Origin: Pseudomonadota bacterium
Lineage (GTDB): Bacteria; Pseudomonadota; Gammaproteobacteria; Burkholderiales; Thiobacillaceae
Assembly: GCA_021791235.1 (NCBI GenBank)
Contig: JAJYXA010000544.1
Location: 1-7,196, forward strand
Reading direction: 5' to 3'
Length of the DNA stretch: 7,196 nt
The translations under genes and the position numbers were made by a program. Below are positions 6,400 to 7,196 of the stretch, piece by piece. Each line of letters begins with the position of its first letter. Positions within the stretch are counted from its first letter, which is position 1. The notes beneath the pieces were generated by a model. The model did not search any database, was not told the DNA's origin, and saw only the letters and a list, made by a program, of their open reading frames with translations.

Positions 6400-7196
6400 A
6401 TGTTCAGAACCAAACTCACGCCTGTCATGCTGTCCCTGGCCCTGGCTTTCGGTATCGGCGCCTGCGATCGTGCCGCCAGCCTGACTGTCGAGGAGCACAT
6501 CCAGCGGGCCAAGGATGCGATAGGCCAATCCGATTACAAGACCAGCCTGATCGAACTCAAGAACGCGGCCCAAAAAGCGCCGGACAACCCCGGCATCCAC
6601 TTGCTGCTAGCCGAGTCTTATCTCAAATCCGGTTATGCCGAAGATGCGGAACGTGAACTCAGGCGTGCCGGAAATCTGGGTATCGGCGCCGAATCCCTCC
6701 TTCCCCTGCTGGCGGAAAGCCTGCTGGGGCAAAGGCAATACCAGCGGGTTCTGGATGAAATCCAGCCGCCTCCGCAATTTTCCAGTCTCAACCGCGCCCG
6801 CCTGGAAAGCGCCCGCGGGGATGCCCTGATCGGCTTGGGCAAACTCCAAGCCGGCTGTGAACTCTACGCCCAGTCCAAGGCCACCGATCCTGACAATATT
6901 CCCGCCTACTGGGGCTTGGCCGCGTGCGCCAAGGCCGCTGGCGACGTCCAGAAATCCAAAGACTGGCTTAACCAGGGCCTCGCCATAGACCCCCGCAATG
7001 CCACGACCCTGCGCCTCATCGCCCAGCAGCAGTTTAACGAAGGACAATTGAAAGAAGCCATCAGCGGCTTCGAAAAGGCCCTGCAAATTGCTCCCCACGA
7101 TATCGCCTCACTTGGCCAGTTGGGCCTGGCCCATCTCTCAGAGGGGGATTTCAAGAACGCCCAAAAACAAGCCGACAAAATCGAAAAAAACGCTCC
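6400..7196 (+). CDS. Second TPR-repeat lipoprotein, diverged tandem paralogue of PrsT (3' end cut by window)
   Basis: An open frame of 265 full codons from the ATG at 6400 to the window edge, without a stop. The signal peptide is lipoprotein-type: Arg3 and Lys5, a hydrophobic core, and the lipobox IGAC with Cys22. Asp23 follows the cysteine, which in the E. coli Lol rule keeps a lipoprotein in the inner membrane. About seven TPR units are visible. Residues 45-121 align without gaps to PrsT residues 44-120, with about 32 of 77 identical by hand count. Shared landmarks are DYK..., IxLKNA and LLGQR..QRVLDE. The colinear N-terminus and adjacent position indicate duplication followed by strong divergence. 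Base composition is less GC-biased than in prsT. It is probably another large PrsT-family scaffold of about 900 residues, but full length and intactness cannot be judged. It could equally be a shorter TPR lipoprotein. Function in EPS/PEP-CTERM assembly is inferred from position only. Confidence 0.88.
   Translation, partial: MFRTKLTPVMLSLALAFGIGACDRAASLTVEEHIQRAKDAIGQSDYKTSLIELKNAAQKAPDNPGIHLLLAESYLKSGYAEDAERELRRAGNLGIGAESLLPLLAESLLGQRQYQRVLDEIQPPPQFSSLNRARLESARGDALIGLGKLQAGCELYAQSKATDPDNIPAYWGLAACAKAAGDVQKSKDWLNQGLAIDPRNATTLRLIAQQQFNEGQLKEAISGFEKALQIAPHDIASLGQLGLAHLSEGDFKNAQKQADKIEKNA

Noticed and set aside
1..7196. Mobile elements, CRISPR arrays, tRNA or rRNA genes.
   Set aside because: Coding sequence fills nearly the whole window; no transposase, terminal inverted repeats, regularly spaced repeats or RNA gene signatures were seen.

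Overview
The window is a compact, all-plus-strand stretch of a GC-rich proteobacterial chromosome. It carries the regulatory and accessory end of an exosortase A (XrtA) / PEP-CTERM exopolysaccharide locus. The gene order, the family signatures and the strong GC bias at third codon positions suggest a betaproteobacterium of the Nitrosomonadales/Rhodocyclales type. The species cannot be named from this sequence.

Layout. Bases 1-107 hold the last 34 codons of a PEP-CTERM/XrtA-type undecaprenyl-phosphate sugar transferase, an EPS-initiating enzyme. After 22 bases comes prsK (130-2214), a polytopic membrane histidine kinase. It overlaps prsR (2211-3563) by four bases. PrsR is a sigma-54-dependent response regulator with receiver, AAA+ and Fis-type helix-turn-helix domains. 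An AT-rich gap of 49 bases leads to prsT (3613-6390), a 925-residue lipoprotein built almost entirely of tetratricopeptide repeats (TPRs). Nine bases further on, a second TPR lipoprotein gene begins at 6400 and runs off the window end. It is colinear with the start of prsT and appears to be a diverged tandem paralogue.

How the genes fit together. The sugar transferase starts EPS repeat-unit synthesis at the inner membrane. PrsK and PrsR form a two-component system that, in the related system studied in Zoogloea, acts with RpoN to switch on PEP-CTERM protein genes needed for floc formation. PrsT and its paralogue are probable periplasm-facing scaffolds in export or assembly of the EPS/PEP-CTERM matrix; this role is inferred. 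No exosortase gene, PEP-CTERM substrate, RNA gene, mobile element, CRISPR array or convincing terminator is present.

The core system (prsK-prsR-prsT) is described. The less ordinary parts are the second TPR lipoprotein, the different predicted membrane sorting of the two lipoproteins, and a 10-bp-phased direct repeat ahead of prsT.
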